From assembly GCA_036652035.1 (NCBI GenBank), contig JAVVWR010000027.1, positions 1 to 37,194 of the forward strand: a stretch of DNA of 37,194 nucleotides. Reading direction: 5' to 3'. The first letter of the stretch is position 1. Each line of letters opens with the position of its first letter. This document shows positions 7,897 to 16,924 of this stretch, piece after piece. The DNA is from JAEZVV01 sp036652035 (GTDB lineage Bacteria > Pseudomonadota > Gammaproteobacteria > Burkholderiales > Burkholderiaceae_F). Below the pieces are notes generated by a model that saw nothing but the letters and a program-made list of their open reading frames with translations, ran no database searches and had not been told where the DNA came from. The position numbers and the translations under genes are program-made.

Positions 7897-8535
7897 TCAA
7901 TCCGCGTGACCGGAGTGGGTTGCGGTGATCGTCTCACCGGCGACAAAACCGCGCACCGGGTCGAAAACCAGCACCCGCCCGTCTTCGATCACGTAATACC
8001 AGCCGTGCAGAAAGAGCTGCCCTTGCGCAACGCGGCGAGTCACCATCGGGTAGCTCATCAATCGTTCGAGCTGGAGCACGATCGAGCGCTGTTCGACCCG
8101 GCGCAGCGCCTCGGGCGAAGGCACGACCGGCAACACCGCGTCGCGCGCCAGCTTGAGCCAGGCCTTCATGTGGTGCGCTTCTTCCGGCGCTTCGTCGTAG
8201 AGCGCGCGGATGGCGCCGCAGTGGCTGTGGCCGCACACGACGATGTTGCTCACCTCGAGCGAGAGCACGGCGAATTCAATCGCCGCGGCGGTGCCGTGAA
8301 AGCCGGCCGACTGGTCCCAGGGCGGAATGAAGGCGCCAACGTTGCGCGCGATAAACAGGTCGCCCGGGCCGCAGCCCATCAGATCGAAGGGAACGATGCG
8401 TGAGTCCGAGCAGCCGATGAACAAGGTTTTGGGATGCTGACCGTCCTCGATCAGGCGGCGGTAGGTTGCCTCGTAACGGGGGAAGAAGTCGCGCTCGAAG
8501 CGCGCCAGGCGTTGCAGCAGGTCGGTGTCTGGCAT
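7897..8535 (-). CDS. Beta-class carbonic anhydrase
   Basis: This 212-residue cytoplasmic zinc enzyme interconverts CO2 and bicarbonate. The zinc ligands and catalytic dyad are plain: Cys42-x-Asp44-x-Arg46 in GCSDSR, then His103 and Cys106 in CGHSHCG. The length and the C-terminal HGWYYVIEDGRVLVFDP segment are typical of bacterial plant-type beta-CA. The start MPDTDLL at 8535 is preferred. Its only purine-rich ribosome-site candidate, GGGAGCGGG, sits about 10-18 nt upstream inside the 3' arm of a 12-bp hairpin, so expression may be modulated by that structure. A GTG nine codons further up would start within the hairpin. It follows narI by 45 bp on the same strand without a terminator T-run, so it is probably co-transcribed with the nitrate reductase. 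Confidence 0.93.
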   Translation of the reverse strand: MPDTDLLQRLARFERDFFPRYEATYRRLIEDGQHPKTLFIGCSDSRIVPFDLMGCGPGDLFIARNVGAFIPPWDQSAGFHGTAAAIEFAVLSLEVSNIVVCGHSHCGAIRALYDEAPEEAHHMKAWLKLARDAVLPVVPSPEALRRVEQRSIVLQLERLMSYPMVTRRVAQGQLFLHGWYYVIEDGRVLVFDPVRGFVAGETITATHSGHAD

Positions 8536-8545
8536 GGTGATTTGC

Positions 8546-8573
8546 GCCCGCTCCCGGCGCACCGGGAGCGGGC
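8546..8573 (-). repeat. Perfect 12-bp hairpin between narI and the carbonic anhydrase gene
   Basis: GCCCGCTCCCGG (8546-8557) pairs with CCGGGAGCGGGC (8562-8573) around a 4-nt loop. On the minus strand the next bases are GCAAATCACC and then the carbonic anhydrase ATG, so there is no T-run and this is not a standard terminator. It could stabilise the upstream nar mRNA, attenuate read-through, or hide the downstream ribosome site. Confidence 0.75.
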
Positions 8574-8580
8574 CAAGGGG

Positions 8581-9264
8581 TTAGCGGCTGCGCACCACCT
8601 GCGGCGGGCGGGCGAGGTAGGCGATCGTGCCAAAGCCGCTCCAGACGTGGACCAGGCGGCTGAAGGGGAAGACCAGAAAGAGCGTCATCCCGAGCACGAT
8701 GTGCGCCTTGAACACCCAGGCCGCGTCGGCGACGTAGTTGGCCGCGTCGCCCTGGAAGGTGGCGAGGTGTTGGGCCCAGATCATCAGCTTGACCATCTCG
8801 CCGCCGTCGAGGTGTTGCAGCGAATAGCCGATCGAGATCATCCCCAGCGCCACTTGGGCGAGCAGCAGCCACAGGACCAGGATGTCCATCCGGGTGCTGG
8901 TGGCGCGGATCCGATCGTCGCCCAGGCGACGCGCCAGCAGCAGGATCACGCCAGCGGCCGTCAGTGCGCCAAACAGGCCGCCGGCCACGATCGCGACCAT
9001 CTGTTTGACCGGCGGCTCGATGCCGAGCCAGTGCCAGACCGGCATTGGCGTGAGCAGCCCCACCAGGTGGCCACCCAGGATGCCGAGGATGCCGATGTGA
9101 AACAGGTTGGAGCCGAGCCGCAGCGACCCGGTGCGCAGCAGCTGCGAGCTGTCGCTCTTCCAGGTGTAGGCCTCGCGGTCAAAGCGGATCAGGCTGCCCA
9201 GCACGAAGACCGTGAGGCAGAGGTAGGGATAGGTCGAGAAGAAAAAGTCGTTGAGCGAGTTCAT
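8581..9264 (-). CDS. narI: Respiratory nitrate reductase gamma subunit (cytochrome b)
   Basis: NarI is the membrane anchor that oxidises quinol on the periplasmic side and passes electrons through two b haems to NarH. This protein has 227 residues (E. coli 225) and five hydrophobic helices. The haem ligands fall where expected: His56 and His66 in LFHIGILGILGGHLVG, and His188 and His206 in FKAHIVLGM and SRLVHVWSG. The start ATG overlaps the narJ stop (ATGA) and has GGAGAACAGC before it. It is the last structural gene of narGHJI. Confidence 0.96.
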   Translation of the reverse strand: MNSLNDFFFSTYPYLCLTVFVLGSLIRFDREAYTWKSDSSQLLRTGSLRLGSNLFHIGILGILGGHLVGLLTPMPVWHWLGIEPPVKQMVAIVAGGLFGALTAAGVILLLARRLGDDRIRATSTRMDILVLWLLLAQVALGMISIGYSLQHLDGGEMVKLMIWAQHLATFQGDAANYVADAAWVFKAHIVLGMTLFLVFPFSRLVHVWSGFGTIAYLARPPQVVRSR

Positions 9265-9917
9265 GCTGTTCTCCGATGGAACTGGATCGGTTGAACCGGA
9301 GCCGGAGCGGCGGGCTGGCAGGCACCGAGAAACTGCACCTGTTCGGCCTCCCACAGGCGGTCGATGGCGGCGGGCGAGCTGTCGTCCTCAAGCTCGCCCG
9401 CGGGTGGCGCCAAGGCTTCTTCGCCGGCGATTGCCAACAGTTCGCCGATCGCCGCCGACCACGGACTTTGCCGGCGCAACAGACCTTCGCCGATTGCCCG
9501 CACCAGATGGCTCACCTCCTGCAGGTGGGCGAGCGCGGCGCTGTCGTCGCTGATGGCGGCGAACTCGAGATAGGCCGGCAGGTAGTCGGGCAACTGGGTC
9601 GAGGTCTGCATCAGCCCGGCGGCGTGGTACATCGCCACCAGATCGACCATGGCCTGGCCGCGGTCGCGCGACTCGCCGTGGACGTGCTCGAACAGATTGA
9701 GCGAGGTCGAGCGGCCGCGGTCGAAGGTCTCGACGTAGCGCTCCTGCACGTCGAGCAGGTCGGTCAGGCCGAGCTCGGCGATCAGGTCCGAGAGCGCGCT
9801 GTCGCGCGCCGGAGCAAGCACTTGCGCGATCTCGGGCAGGGCCTCGATCAGCGTTTCGTCGGGGTAGTCCAGCAGCCGGGCCAGCGCACGCAGCTTGAAC
9901 GAAAGAGCGGTTCTCAT
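9261..9917 (-). CDS. narJ: Nitrate reductase molybdenum cofactor assembly chaperone
   Basis: NarJ is a cytoplasmic system-specific chaperone that holds apo-NarGH while the molybdenum cofactor and the FS0 cluster are inserted; it is not part of the final enzyme. The 218-residue, helix-rich sequence has the family features: the N-terminal LARLLDYPDETL, the central YVETFDRGRSTSLNLFEHVHGESRDRGQAM block (DRxxxxSLxLFEH, strongly conserved in NarJ), and DYLPAYLEFAA. The ATG at 9917 overlaps the narH TGA by one base; a GTG one codon upstream is also in frame. Its stop overlaps the narI start. Both overlaps argue for coupled translation. Confidence 0.95.
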   Translation of the reverse strand: MRTALSFKLRALARLLDYPDETLIEALPEIAQVLAPARDSALSDLIAELGLTDLLDVQERYVETFDRGRSTSLNLFEHVHGESRDRGQAMVDLVAMYHAAGLMQTSTQLPDYLPAYLEFAAISDDSAALAHLQEVSHLVRAIGEGLLRRQSPWSAAIGELLAIAGEEALAPPAGELEDDSSPAAIDRLWEAEQVQFLGACQPAAPAPVQPIQFHRRTA

Positions 9918-11428
9918 CACACCTGCTCCTTGATCGGAATCACCTTGCGCTTGGCGCCGAACAGGCCGCCGTGTTGCGCTTCTTCGTTGCCGAAGGAAAA
10001 GCCGGAGCTGCCCTTGAGGTCGTAGGCGTTTTCGGCGTATTCGCGGTGAGTGGTGGGAACCACGAAGCGGTCCTCGTAATTGGCGATCGCCATCACGCGG
10101 TACATGGTCTCGACCTGATTGACCGACAGGCCCACTTGCTCGAGCACCGCGGGGCGGTCAATGCCATCGACATGGCGGCCGCGCATGAAGCTGCGCATCG
10201 CCATCATGCGTTCGAGCGCGCGCGTGACCGGCAGCGGGTCGCCCGCGGTCAGCATGTTGGCGAGGTATTGCACCGGGATCCGCAGGCTGGCGACATCGGG
10301 CAGCTCGCCCTTCATCGCTACCTGGCCGGCCTCGGCGCGCGACTGCACGGGCGAGAGCGGCGGGATGTACCAGACCATCGGCAAGGTGCGGTACTCGGGG
10401 TGCAGCGGCAGGGCCACGCGCCAGTCGACTGCCATCTTGTAGACCGGCGAATTCTTGGCCGCCGCAAGCCAGGCATCGGGCACGCCGTCCTTCTTGGCCT
10501 GAGCGATCACCTTGGGATCGTTGGGGTCGAGAAAGATCGACAGTTGCGAGGCGTACAGGTTCTTGTCGTGCTCGACGCTCGCCGCCTCTTCGATGCGGTC
10601 GGCGTCATAGAGCAGAACGCCGAGATAGCGGATGCGGCCGACGCAGGTTTCCGAGCACACGGTGGGCTGGCCGCTCTCGATGCGCGGGTAGCAGAAGGTG
10701 CACTTCTCGGCCTTGCCGGTGGTCCAGTTGTAATAGATTTTCTTGTAGGGGCAGCCCGAGACGCACATGCGCCAGCCGCGGCATTTGTCCTGGTCCACCA
10801 GGACGATGCCGTCTTCCTCGCGCTTGTAGATCGAGCCCGAGGGGCAGCTCGCCACGCACGCCGGATTGAGGCAGTGCTCGCACAGCCGCGGCATGTACAT
10901 CATGAAGGTCTGCTCGAACTCGCCGAAGATCTCCTTCTGCATGCCGTCGAAGTTCGTGTCCTTCGACCGTTTGGCGAATTCGCCGCCGAGGATCTCTTCC
11001 CAGTTGGGACCCCACTCGATTTTCTCCATCCGCTTGCCGGTGATCAGCGAACGCGGCCGCGCGGTCGGCGTGGCTTTCGACTCGGGCGCGTTATGCAGGT
11101 GCTCGTAGTCGAAGGTGAAGGGCTCGTAGTAGTCGTCGATCTGCGGCAGGTTGGGGTTGGAGAAGAGGTTCATCAACACCTTGGCCTTGCCGCCCTGCTT
11201 TAACTGCAGCTTGCCGTTGGGCTTGCGCTCCCAACCGCCTTTCCATTTCTCCTGGTTCTCCCACTGCTTGGGGTAGCCGATGCCGGGCTTGGTCTCGACG
11301 TTGTTGAACCAGGCATATTCGACGCCGGGACGGCTGGTCCAGACGTTCTTGCAGGTGACCGAACAGGTGTGGCAACCGATGCACTTGTCCAGGTTGAGAA
11401 CCATGCCGATTTGCGCTCTGACTTTCAT
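9917..11428 (-). CDS. narH: Respiratory nitrate reductase beta subunit (Fe-S)
   Basis: NarH carries four Fe-S clusters between the NarI haems and the NarG centre. It has 503 residues (E. coli 512). The first cluster motif is CIGCHTCSVTC (Cys16, 19, 22, 26, the same numbers as E. coli). It is followed by CEHCLNPACVASCP, then CRGWRMCVSGCP, in which Trp replaces one Cys and marks the [3Fe-4S] cluster, and CTFCYPRIESGQPTVCSETC. A strong AAGGAG lies before the ATG, 12 bp after the narG stop. No Tat signal is present, as expected for a subunit carried on the cytoplasmic face. Confidence 0.97.
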   Translation of the reverse strand: MKVRAQIGMVLNLDKCIGCHTCSVTCKNVWTSRPGVEYAWFNNVETKPGIGYPKQWENQEKWKGGWERKPNGKLQLKQGGKAKVLMNLFSNPNLPQIDDYYEPFTFDYEHLHNAPESKATPTARPRSLITGKRMEKIEWGPNWEEILGGEFAKRSKDTNFDGMQKEIFGEFEQTFMMYMPRLCEHCLNPACVASCPSGSIYKREEDGIVLVDQDKCRGWRMCVSGCPYKKIYYNWTTGKAEKCTFCYPRIESGQPTVCSETCVGRIRYLGVLLYDADRIEEAASVEHDKNLYASQLSIFLDPNDPKVIAQAKKDGVPDAWLAAAKNSPVYKMAVDWRVALPLHPEYRTLPMVWYIPPLSPVQSRAEAGQVAMKGELPDVASLRIPVQYLANMLTAGDPLPVTRALERMMAMRSFMRGRHVDGIDRPAVLEQVGLSVNQVETMYRVMAIANYEDRFVVPTTHREYAENAYDLKGSSGFSFGNEEAQHGGLFGAKRKVIPIKEQV

Positions 11429-11440
11429 GGTCGGCTCCTT

Positions 11441-14400
11441 TTAAGCGTTGGCGGCCGCGGTGGCTTGGAGCGCGGCGTCGGGGTTGGGGGCGTCCATCCA
11501 GTCGACCTTGTTCATCTTGCGCACGACCACGAACTCGTCCCGGTTGGTGCCGATCGTTCCGTAGTAGTTGAAGCCGTAAGAGAGCTGGGCGTAGCCGCCG
11601 ATCATGTGGGTGGGCTTGGTGACGATGCGGGTGACCGAGTTGTGAATCCCGCCGCGGCAGCCGGTGATCTCCGAGCCCGGGGTGTTCACGATCTTTTCCT
11701 GCGCGTGGTACATCAGGCACATGCCGGGCTTGACGCGCTGGCTCACCACCGCGCGCGCGGCGATCGCGCCATTGGTGTTGTAGAGCTCGATCCAGTCGTT
11801 ATCGACGATGCCGGCGGCGCGCGCGTCGTCCTCGCAGATCCACACGCAAGGCCCGCCGCGGTTGAGCGTGAGCATCAAGAGGTTGTCGCTGTAGGTCGAG
11901 TGGATGCCCCACTTCTGGTGCGGGGTGATGAAGTTGAGCACCACTTCCTTGTTGCCATTGCTCTTGACCGTGCTCTGGGCCGGGGCCACCGCCTTCATGT
12001 CCACCGGCGGCCGGTACACCACCAGGCTTTCGCCAAAGGCGCGCATCCAGGGGTGGTCCTGATAGAACTGCTGGCGGCCGGTGAGGGTGCGCCACGGGAT
12101 CAGTTCGTGGACGTTGGTGTAGCCGGCGTTGTAGCTGACCTTCTCGCTCTCGAGCCCGGACCAGGTCGGGCTTGAGATGATCTTGCGCGGCTGCGCCTGG
12201 ATGTCGCGGAAGCGGATCTTCTCGTGTTCGCTCGAGGCCGCCAGGTGGACGTGATCGACCCCGGTGATCTTGGAGAGCGCCTGCCAGGCCTTGACCGCCA
12301 CATGGCCGTTGGTTTCCGGCGCAAGCATGAGGATCACCTCGGCCGCGTCGATGTCGGTCTCGATCTTCGGCAGGCCCTTGCTCACGCCCTCGTCGGTGAC
12401 GAGGCCGTTCAAGTCGCCCAGCGCGCGCACTTCTTCCTCGGTCTTCCAGGCAATGCCCTTGCCGCCATTGCCGACCTTGCTCATCAGCGGTCCGAGCGAG
12501 GTGAAGCGCTTGAACGTGTTGGGGTAGTCGCGCTCGACCACGATCATCGCTGGCGCGGTCTTGCCCGGGATCAGCTCGCACTCGCCCGCCTTCCAGTCCT
12601 TGACGTCGAACGGCTGAGCGAGCTCGGTCGGGGTGTCGTGCAGGGTGGGCACGAGCACCAGGTCTTTTTCGACCCCCAGCTCACCCACCGCCACCTCGGA
12701 GAACTTCTTGGCGATGCCCTTGTAGATCTCCCAGTCGCTCTTCGATTCCCACACCGGATCGACCGCGGTCGAGAGCGGGTGGATGAAGGGGTGCATGTCG
12801 CTGGTGTTGAGGTCGTTTTTCTCGTACCAGCTGGCGGTGGGCAGCACGATGTCCGAGTACAGGCAGGTGGTGCTCATGCGGAAGTCGAGCGTCACCAGCA
12901 GGTCGAGCTTGCCCTCGGGCGCTTTATCGTTCCACGTCACTTCCATCGGCTTGACTCCGCCTTCGGCACCGAGGTCCTTGCCCATCACGCCGTTGCTCGT
13001 GCCCAGCAGGTGCTTGAGGAAGTACTCGTGCCCCTTGCCCGAGGAGCCGAGCAGGTTGGAGCGCCACACAAACAGATTGCGCGGGAAGTTGGCGGGGTTG
13101 TCGGGGTCCTCGCAGCTCATCTTCAAGCTGCCGTCCTTGAGCGACTGCACCGCGTAATCCTTGGGGTCGAGTCCGGCGGCGGCGGCGGCGCGCGTGAGTT
13201 GCAGCGGGTTGGTCTTCAATTGCGGCGCCGAGGGCAGCCAGCCCATGCGTTCGGCGCGCACGTTGAAGTCGATCAGGCTGCCCTGGAACTTCGACTTGTC
13301 GGCCAGCGGCGAGAGGATCTCTTCGACCCCCAGCCGCTCGTAGCGCCACTGGTCGGTATGCGCGTACCAGAAGCTGGTGGAGTTCTGGTGGCGCGGCGGC
13401 CGCGCCCAGTCGAGCGCAAAGGCGAGCGGGGTCCAGCCGGTCTGCGGGCGCAGCTTTTCCTGCCCCACGTAGTGCGCCCAGCCGCCGCCGCTCTGGCCGA
13501 TGCAGCCGCACAGCATCAGCAGGTTGATGACGGCGCGGTAGTTCATGTCGGCGTGGTACCAGTGGTTCATCGCCGCGCCGATGATGACCATCGACTTGCC
13601 GCGGGTCTTCTCCGCGTTGCTGGCGAATTCGCGCGCGATGCGCGCCACTTGCTCGGCCGGGACGCCGGTGATTTTTTCCTGCCAGGCCGGGGTGTAGGGC
13701 AGGTTGTCGGCGTAGCTCGCCGGCAGGTGGTCGCCGCCCAGGCCGCGGTCGATGCCGTAGTTGGCGAGGGTCAGGTCGTAGATGCTGGCGACCAGGACTT
13801 CTTCATGGCCCAGCTGCAGCTTCTTGACCGGGACATGGCGGATCAGAACGTCCTGGCAGGGGTTGGCGTCGAAGTGTTCGGTGGCGATGCCGCCGAAGTA
13901 GGGGAAGGCCACCGGGGCGACGCCGTCCTGATGCTCGAGCAGGCTGAGCGCGAGCCGCACTTCGCGCGCGTCGCCCGCGTCGCGGGCTTCGAGGTTCCAC
14001 TTGCCGATGTTGTCGCCCGCTTCGCCCCAGCGAAAGCCGATCGAACCATTGGGCAGGACGATCTGGCCGCTGGCTTCCTCGATCGCGAGGGTCTTCCAGT
14101 CGGGGTTGTTGGTCTGGCCCAGCGCGCCGTCGAAATCGCTGGCGCGCAGGGTGCGGTCGGGAACGTAGCGGTCGCCGTCGGCGCGCAGGCGCACCAGCAT
14201 CGGCAGGTCGGTGTAGCGGCGTGCGTAGTCCTCGAAGTACGGCACCTGGCGGTCGAGGTAGAACTCCTTGAGGATCACATGGCCCATCGCCATGCCGAGC
14301 GCGGCGTCGGTGCCCTGCTTGGGGTGCAGCCACTCGTCACCGAGCTTGGCGACCTCGGAGTAGTCGGGCGTGATCGCGACGGTCTTGGCGCCCTTGTAGC

Positions 14401-15211
14401 GGACCTCGGTGAAGAAGTGCGCGTCGGGGGTGCGGGTCTGGGGCACGTTGCTGCCCCAGGCGATGATGTAGGTGGAGTTGTACCAGTCGGCCGATTCCGG
14501 CACGTCGGTCTGCTCGCCCCAGGTCTGCGGGGACGAGGGCGGCAGGTCGCAGTACCAGTCGTAGAAGCTCATGCAGACGCCGCCGATGAGCGAGAGGTAG
14601 CGGCTGCCGGCGGCGTAGCTCACCATGCTCATCGCCGGGATCGGCGAGAAGCCGATGATGCGGTCCGGCCCGTAGGTCTTGGCGGTGTAGACGTTGGCGG
14701 TGGCGATGATCTCGTTGACCTCGTCCCAGCTGCTGCGGACAAAGCCGCCCAGGCCGCGCTTGCTTTGGTACTCGCGGCGCTTGGCGTCGTCCTCGACGAT
14801 GCTCTTCCATGCCGCCACCGGGCCCATCGTCTTGCGCGCCTCACGCCACAGGCGGATCAGGCGCCCGCGCACCATCGGGTACTTGAGCCGGTTGGCCGAG
14901 TAGAGGTACCAGCTGTAACTGGCGCCGCGCGCGCAGCCGCGCGGCTCATGGTTGGGCAGATCGGGGCGGGTGCGCGGGTAGTCGGTCTGCTGGGTCTCCC
15001 AGGTGACGATGCCGCCCTTGACATAGATCTTCCAGCTGCAGGAGCCGGTGCAGTTCACGCCGTGGGTCGAGCGCACGATCTTGTCGTGCTGCCAGCGCTT
15101 GCGGTAAGCGTCCTCCCAGGCGCGGTTCTCCTGCGTGGTGATGCCGTGGCCGTTGGCGAAGGTTTCCCCTTCGCGCTTGAAGAAGCTCAGCCGGTCAAGA
15201 AAGTTACTCAT
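11441..15211 (-). CDS. narG: Respiratory nitrate reductase alpha subunit (Mo-bisMGD)
   Basis: NarG is the catalytic subunit that reduces nitrate to nitrite in the cytoplasm as part of the proton-motive NarGHI complex. It has 1256 residues (E. coli 1247). The FS0 cluster ligands are His50, Cys54, Cys58 (THGVNCTGSCSW) and Cys93 (EPRGCARG), the same numbers as in E. coli. YNSTYIIAWGSNVPQTRTPD belongs to the molybdopterin/Asp-ligand region. The N-terminus lacks a working Tat signal, fitting a cytoplasmic enzyme. The ATG has GGAG 7 nt upstream and follows narK2 by 36 bp. It belongs to the narK1K2GHJI transcription unit, controlled from the region upstream of narK1; no separate promoter is obvious in the short gap. 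Confidence 0.98.
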   Translation of the reverse strand: MSNFLDRLSFFKREGETFANGHGITTQENRAWEDAYRKRWQHDKIVRSTHGVNCTGSCSWKIYVKGGIVTWETQQTDYPRTRPDLPNHEPRGCARGASYSWYLYSANRLKYPMVRGRLIRLWREARKTMGPVAAWKSIVEDDAKRREYQSKRGLGGFVRSSWDEVNEIIATANVYTAKTYGPDRIIGFSPIPAMSMVSYAAGSRYLSLIGGVCMSFYDWYCDLPPSSPQTWGEQTDVPESADWYNSTYIIAWGSNVPQTRTPDAHFFTEVRYKGAKTVAITPDYSEVAKLGDEWLHPKQGTDAALGMAMGHVILKEFYLDRQVPYFEDYARRYTDLPMLVRLRADGDRYVPDRTLRASDFDGALGQTNNPDWKTLAIEEASGQIVLPNGSIGFRWGEAGDNIGKWNLEARDAGDAREVRLALSLLEHQDGVAPVAFPYFGGIATEHFDANPCQDVLIRHVPVKKLQLGHEEVLVASIYDLTLANYGIDRGLGGDHLPASYADNLPYTPAWQEKITGVPAEQVARIAREFASNAEKTRGKSMVIIGAAMNHWYHADMNYRAVINLLMLCGCIGQSGGGWAHYVGQEKLRPQTGWTPLAFALDWARPPRHQNSTSFWYAHTDQWRYERLGVEEILSPLADKSKFQGSLIDFNVRAERMGWLPSAPQLKTNPLQLTRAAAAAGLDPKDYAVQSLKDGSLKMSCEDPDNPANFPRNLFVWRSNLLGSSGKGHEYFLKHLLGTSNGVMGKDLGAEGGVKPMEVTWNDKAPEGKLDLLVTLDFRMSTTCLYSDIVLPTASWYEKNDLNTSDMHPFIHPLSTAVDPVWESKSDWEIYKGIAKKFSEVAVGELGVEKDLVLVPTLHDTPTELAQPFDVKDWKAGECELIPGKTAPAMIVVERDYPNTFKRFTSLGPLMSKVGNGGKGIAWKTEEEVRALGDLNGLVTDEGVSKGLPKIETDIDAAEVILMLAPETNGHVAVKAWQALSKITGVDHVHLAASSEHEKIRFRDIQAQPRKIISSPTWSGLESEKVSYNAGYTNVHELIPWRTLTGRQQFYQDHPWMRAFGESLVVYRPPVDMKAVAPAQSTVKSNGNKEVVLNFITPHQKWGIHSTYSDNLLMLTLNRGGPCVWICEDDARAAGIVDNDWIELYNTNGAIAARAVVSQRVKPGMCLMYHAQEKIVNTPGSEITGCRGGIHNSVTRIVTKPTHMIGGYAQLSYGFNYYGTIGTNRDEFVVVRKMNKVDWMDAPNPDAALQATAAANA

Positions 15212-15247
15212 GGTTTAACTCCGGTGAAATTCGAGTGCGCCGTGGGC

Positions 15248-16891
15248 TCAGGGGTTCTTCACGTACGCGTTGGGGCGCAGGTAGAACCACCAGTTGAGGA
15301 TCAGGGCGAGCGCGTAGAAAACGGCAAAGCCGTACATCGCGAACTGCGGCGTGCCAGCCTTGATCTGTTCGCCGATCACCACCGGCGCAACAAAGGCGCC
15401 ATAGGCGGCCACCGCCGAGGTCCAGCCCAGCACCGGGCCGGCCTGGGTGCGATCGAAAATCACGCCGACGCTGCGGAAGGTCGAGCCGTTGCCGATGCCG
15501 CTGGCGGCAAACAGCAGGATGAAGAGCGCGAGGAAGGGGAAGAAGTACTGCTCGGGCGTGGCCGAACCGTAGGCCAGCATCATCACGTAGCCGGTCGCGG
15601 CGCTCGCCACCACCATCACCACCGAGATCACCTGGGTGACGATCGAGCCGCCCACTTTGTCGGAGATCCAGCCACCGACCGGGCGGATCAGAGCGCCCAC
15701 GAAGGGACCGATCCAGGCGTAGGTCAGCGCCGAAGGAGCGTTGGGATTGGCCACGTGCTTGACCGCGCCGGTGGCGGCGTCGACCAGGTGGCTCTGACCG
15801 AAGATCACGCTGATCGACAGCGGCAGCGCGTTGGAAAAGCCAATGAACGAGCCGAAGGTGACGATGTAGAGGATCGTCATCGACCAGGTGTGCTTGTCCT
15901 TGAAGATCGCGAACTGCTTGTCAAGATTGGGCTTCATGTCGCCGAAGGCGACCAGCTTCATCGCGAGCAGGGTGCCGACGATGATCAGCGGCATCGCCAC
16001 CCACATGTTCAAGAGACCCAGCCCGGTCGGCGCCGGCAGGTAGAGCCAGAGCCCGATCACCGCGGTCACCAGCGCCACGCCGTAGAGCAGCAGGATCTTG
16101 CCGAAGGCGGCGCGGGTCGACCCGATTCCGGGCGAGACCGGCAGCAGATTGTTCATGCCGAACCAGCCGGCAAAGGCGAGTGGCACCAGCAGCACCAGCC
16201 AGATGAAACCGCCGTTCTGCACATAGGCCGGGGTGCCGGCGGGGATCTTGCCGATCAAGGTGCCCGAGGGTTTGATCAGCGCCATCGGGTCGCCGCCCAA
16301 CGCGCCAAAGACCGCGGTGGTCATCACCAGCGGGATCAGGATCTGCATCGTGGTCACGCCGAAGTTGCCCAGGCCGGCGTTGATCCCCAGCGCCGTTCCC
16401 TGCTGGCTCTTGGGAAAGAAGCTGGTGATGTTGCTCATCGAGCAGGCGAAATTGCCGCCGCCGATACCCGAGAGCAGGGCGAGCAGCTGGAACACCCACA
16501 GCGGCGTGGTCTTGTCCTGCAGTGCGATGCCGGTGCCCACCGCCGGAATCATCAAGAGCGCGGTGGTGAGAAAAATGGTGTTGCGCCCGCCGGCGATGCG
16601 GATGAAAAAGCTCGCCGGAATCCGCAGCGTCGCGCCCGACAGGCCCGAGATCGCCGCCAGCGTGAAGAGCTCGGGCTGGCTAAACGGAAAGCCCAGGTTG
16701 CCCATCTGCACGGTGAGGATTCCCCACATCACCCACACGGCAAAGCCGCACAGCAGCGAGGGCACGCTGATCCACAGGTTGCGGTTGGCGATGCGGCGGC
16801 CCGAGGCGGCCCAGAAGGCGGGGTCCTCGGGGCGCCAATCGGCGATATCGGCGGCGCTGGTGCGCGGTGGCGCGGCGTTGACGGAACTCAT
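15248..16891 (-). CDS. narK2: Nitrate/nitrite transporter, NarK2-type MFS protein
   Basis: This 547-residue major facilitator is probably a nitrate:nitrite exchanger feeding NarG. Nitrate-signature regions are visible: GGGNFACSMSNITSFFPKSQ with GTALGINAGLGNFGVT (first) and SGIGNGSTFRSVGVIFD (second). Typical NarK proteins have about 430-470 residues. The extra length is mostly in the middle, where about 55 residues starting KILLLYGVALVTAVIGLWLY look like two additional membrane helices, plus a loop with DAATGAVKHVANPNA. A 14-helix topology is therefore likely, which is inference. AAGGAG precedes the ATG. It lies 33 bp after narK1 and 36 bp before narG. Confidence 0.93.
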   Translation of the reverse strand: MSSVNAAPPRTSAADIADWRPEDPAFWAASGRRIANRNLWISVPSLLCGFAVWVMWGILTVQMGNLGFPFSQPELFTLAAISGLSGATLRIPASFFIRIAGGRNTIFLTTALLMIPAVGTGIALQDKTTPLWVFQLLALLSGIGGGNFACSMSNITSFFPKSQQGTALGINAGLGNFGVTTMQILIPLVMTTAVFGALGGDPMALIKPSGTLIGKIPAGTPAYVQNGGFIWLVLLVPLAFAGWFGMNNLLPVSPGIGSTRAAFGKILLLYGVALVTAVIGLWLYLPAPTGLGLLNMWVAMPLIIVGTLLAMKLVAFGDMKPNLDKQFAIFKDKHTWSMTILYIVTFGSFIGFSNALPLSISVIFGQSHLVDAATGAVKHVANPNAPSALTYAWIGPFVGALIRPVGGWISDKVGGSIVTQVISVVMVVASAATGYVMMLAYGSATPEQYFFPFLALFILLFAASGIGNGSTFRSVGVIFDRTQAGPVLGWTSAVAAYGAFVAPVVIGEQIKAGTPQFAMYGFAVFYALALILNWWFYLRPNAYVKNP

Positions 16892-16924
16892 GTGAACTCC
16901 TTGGAAAATGGGGGCGGTGGTAGC

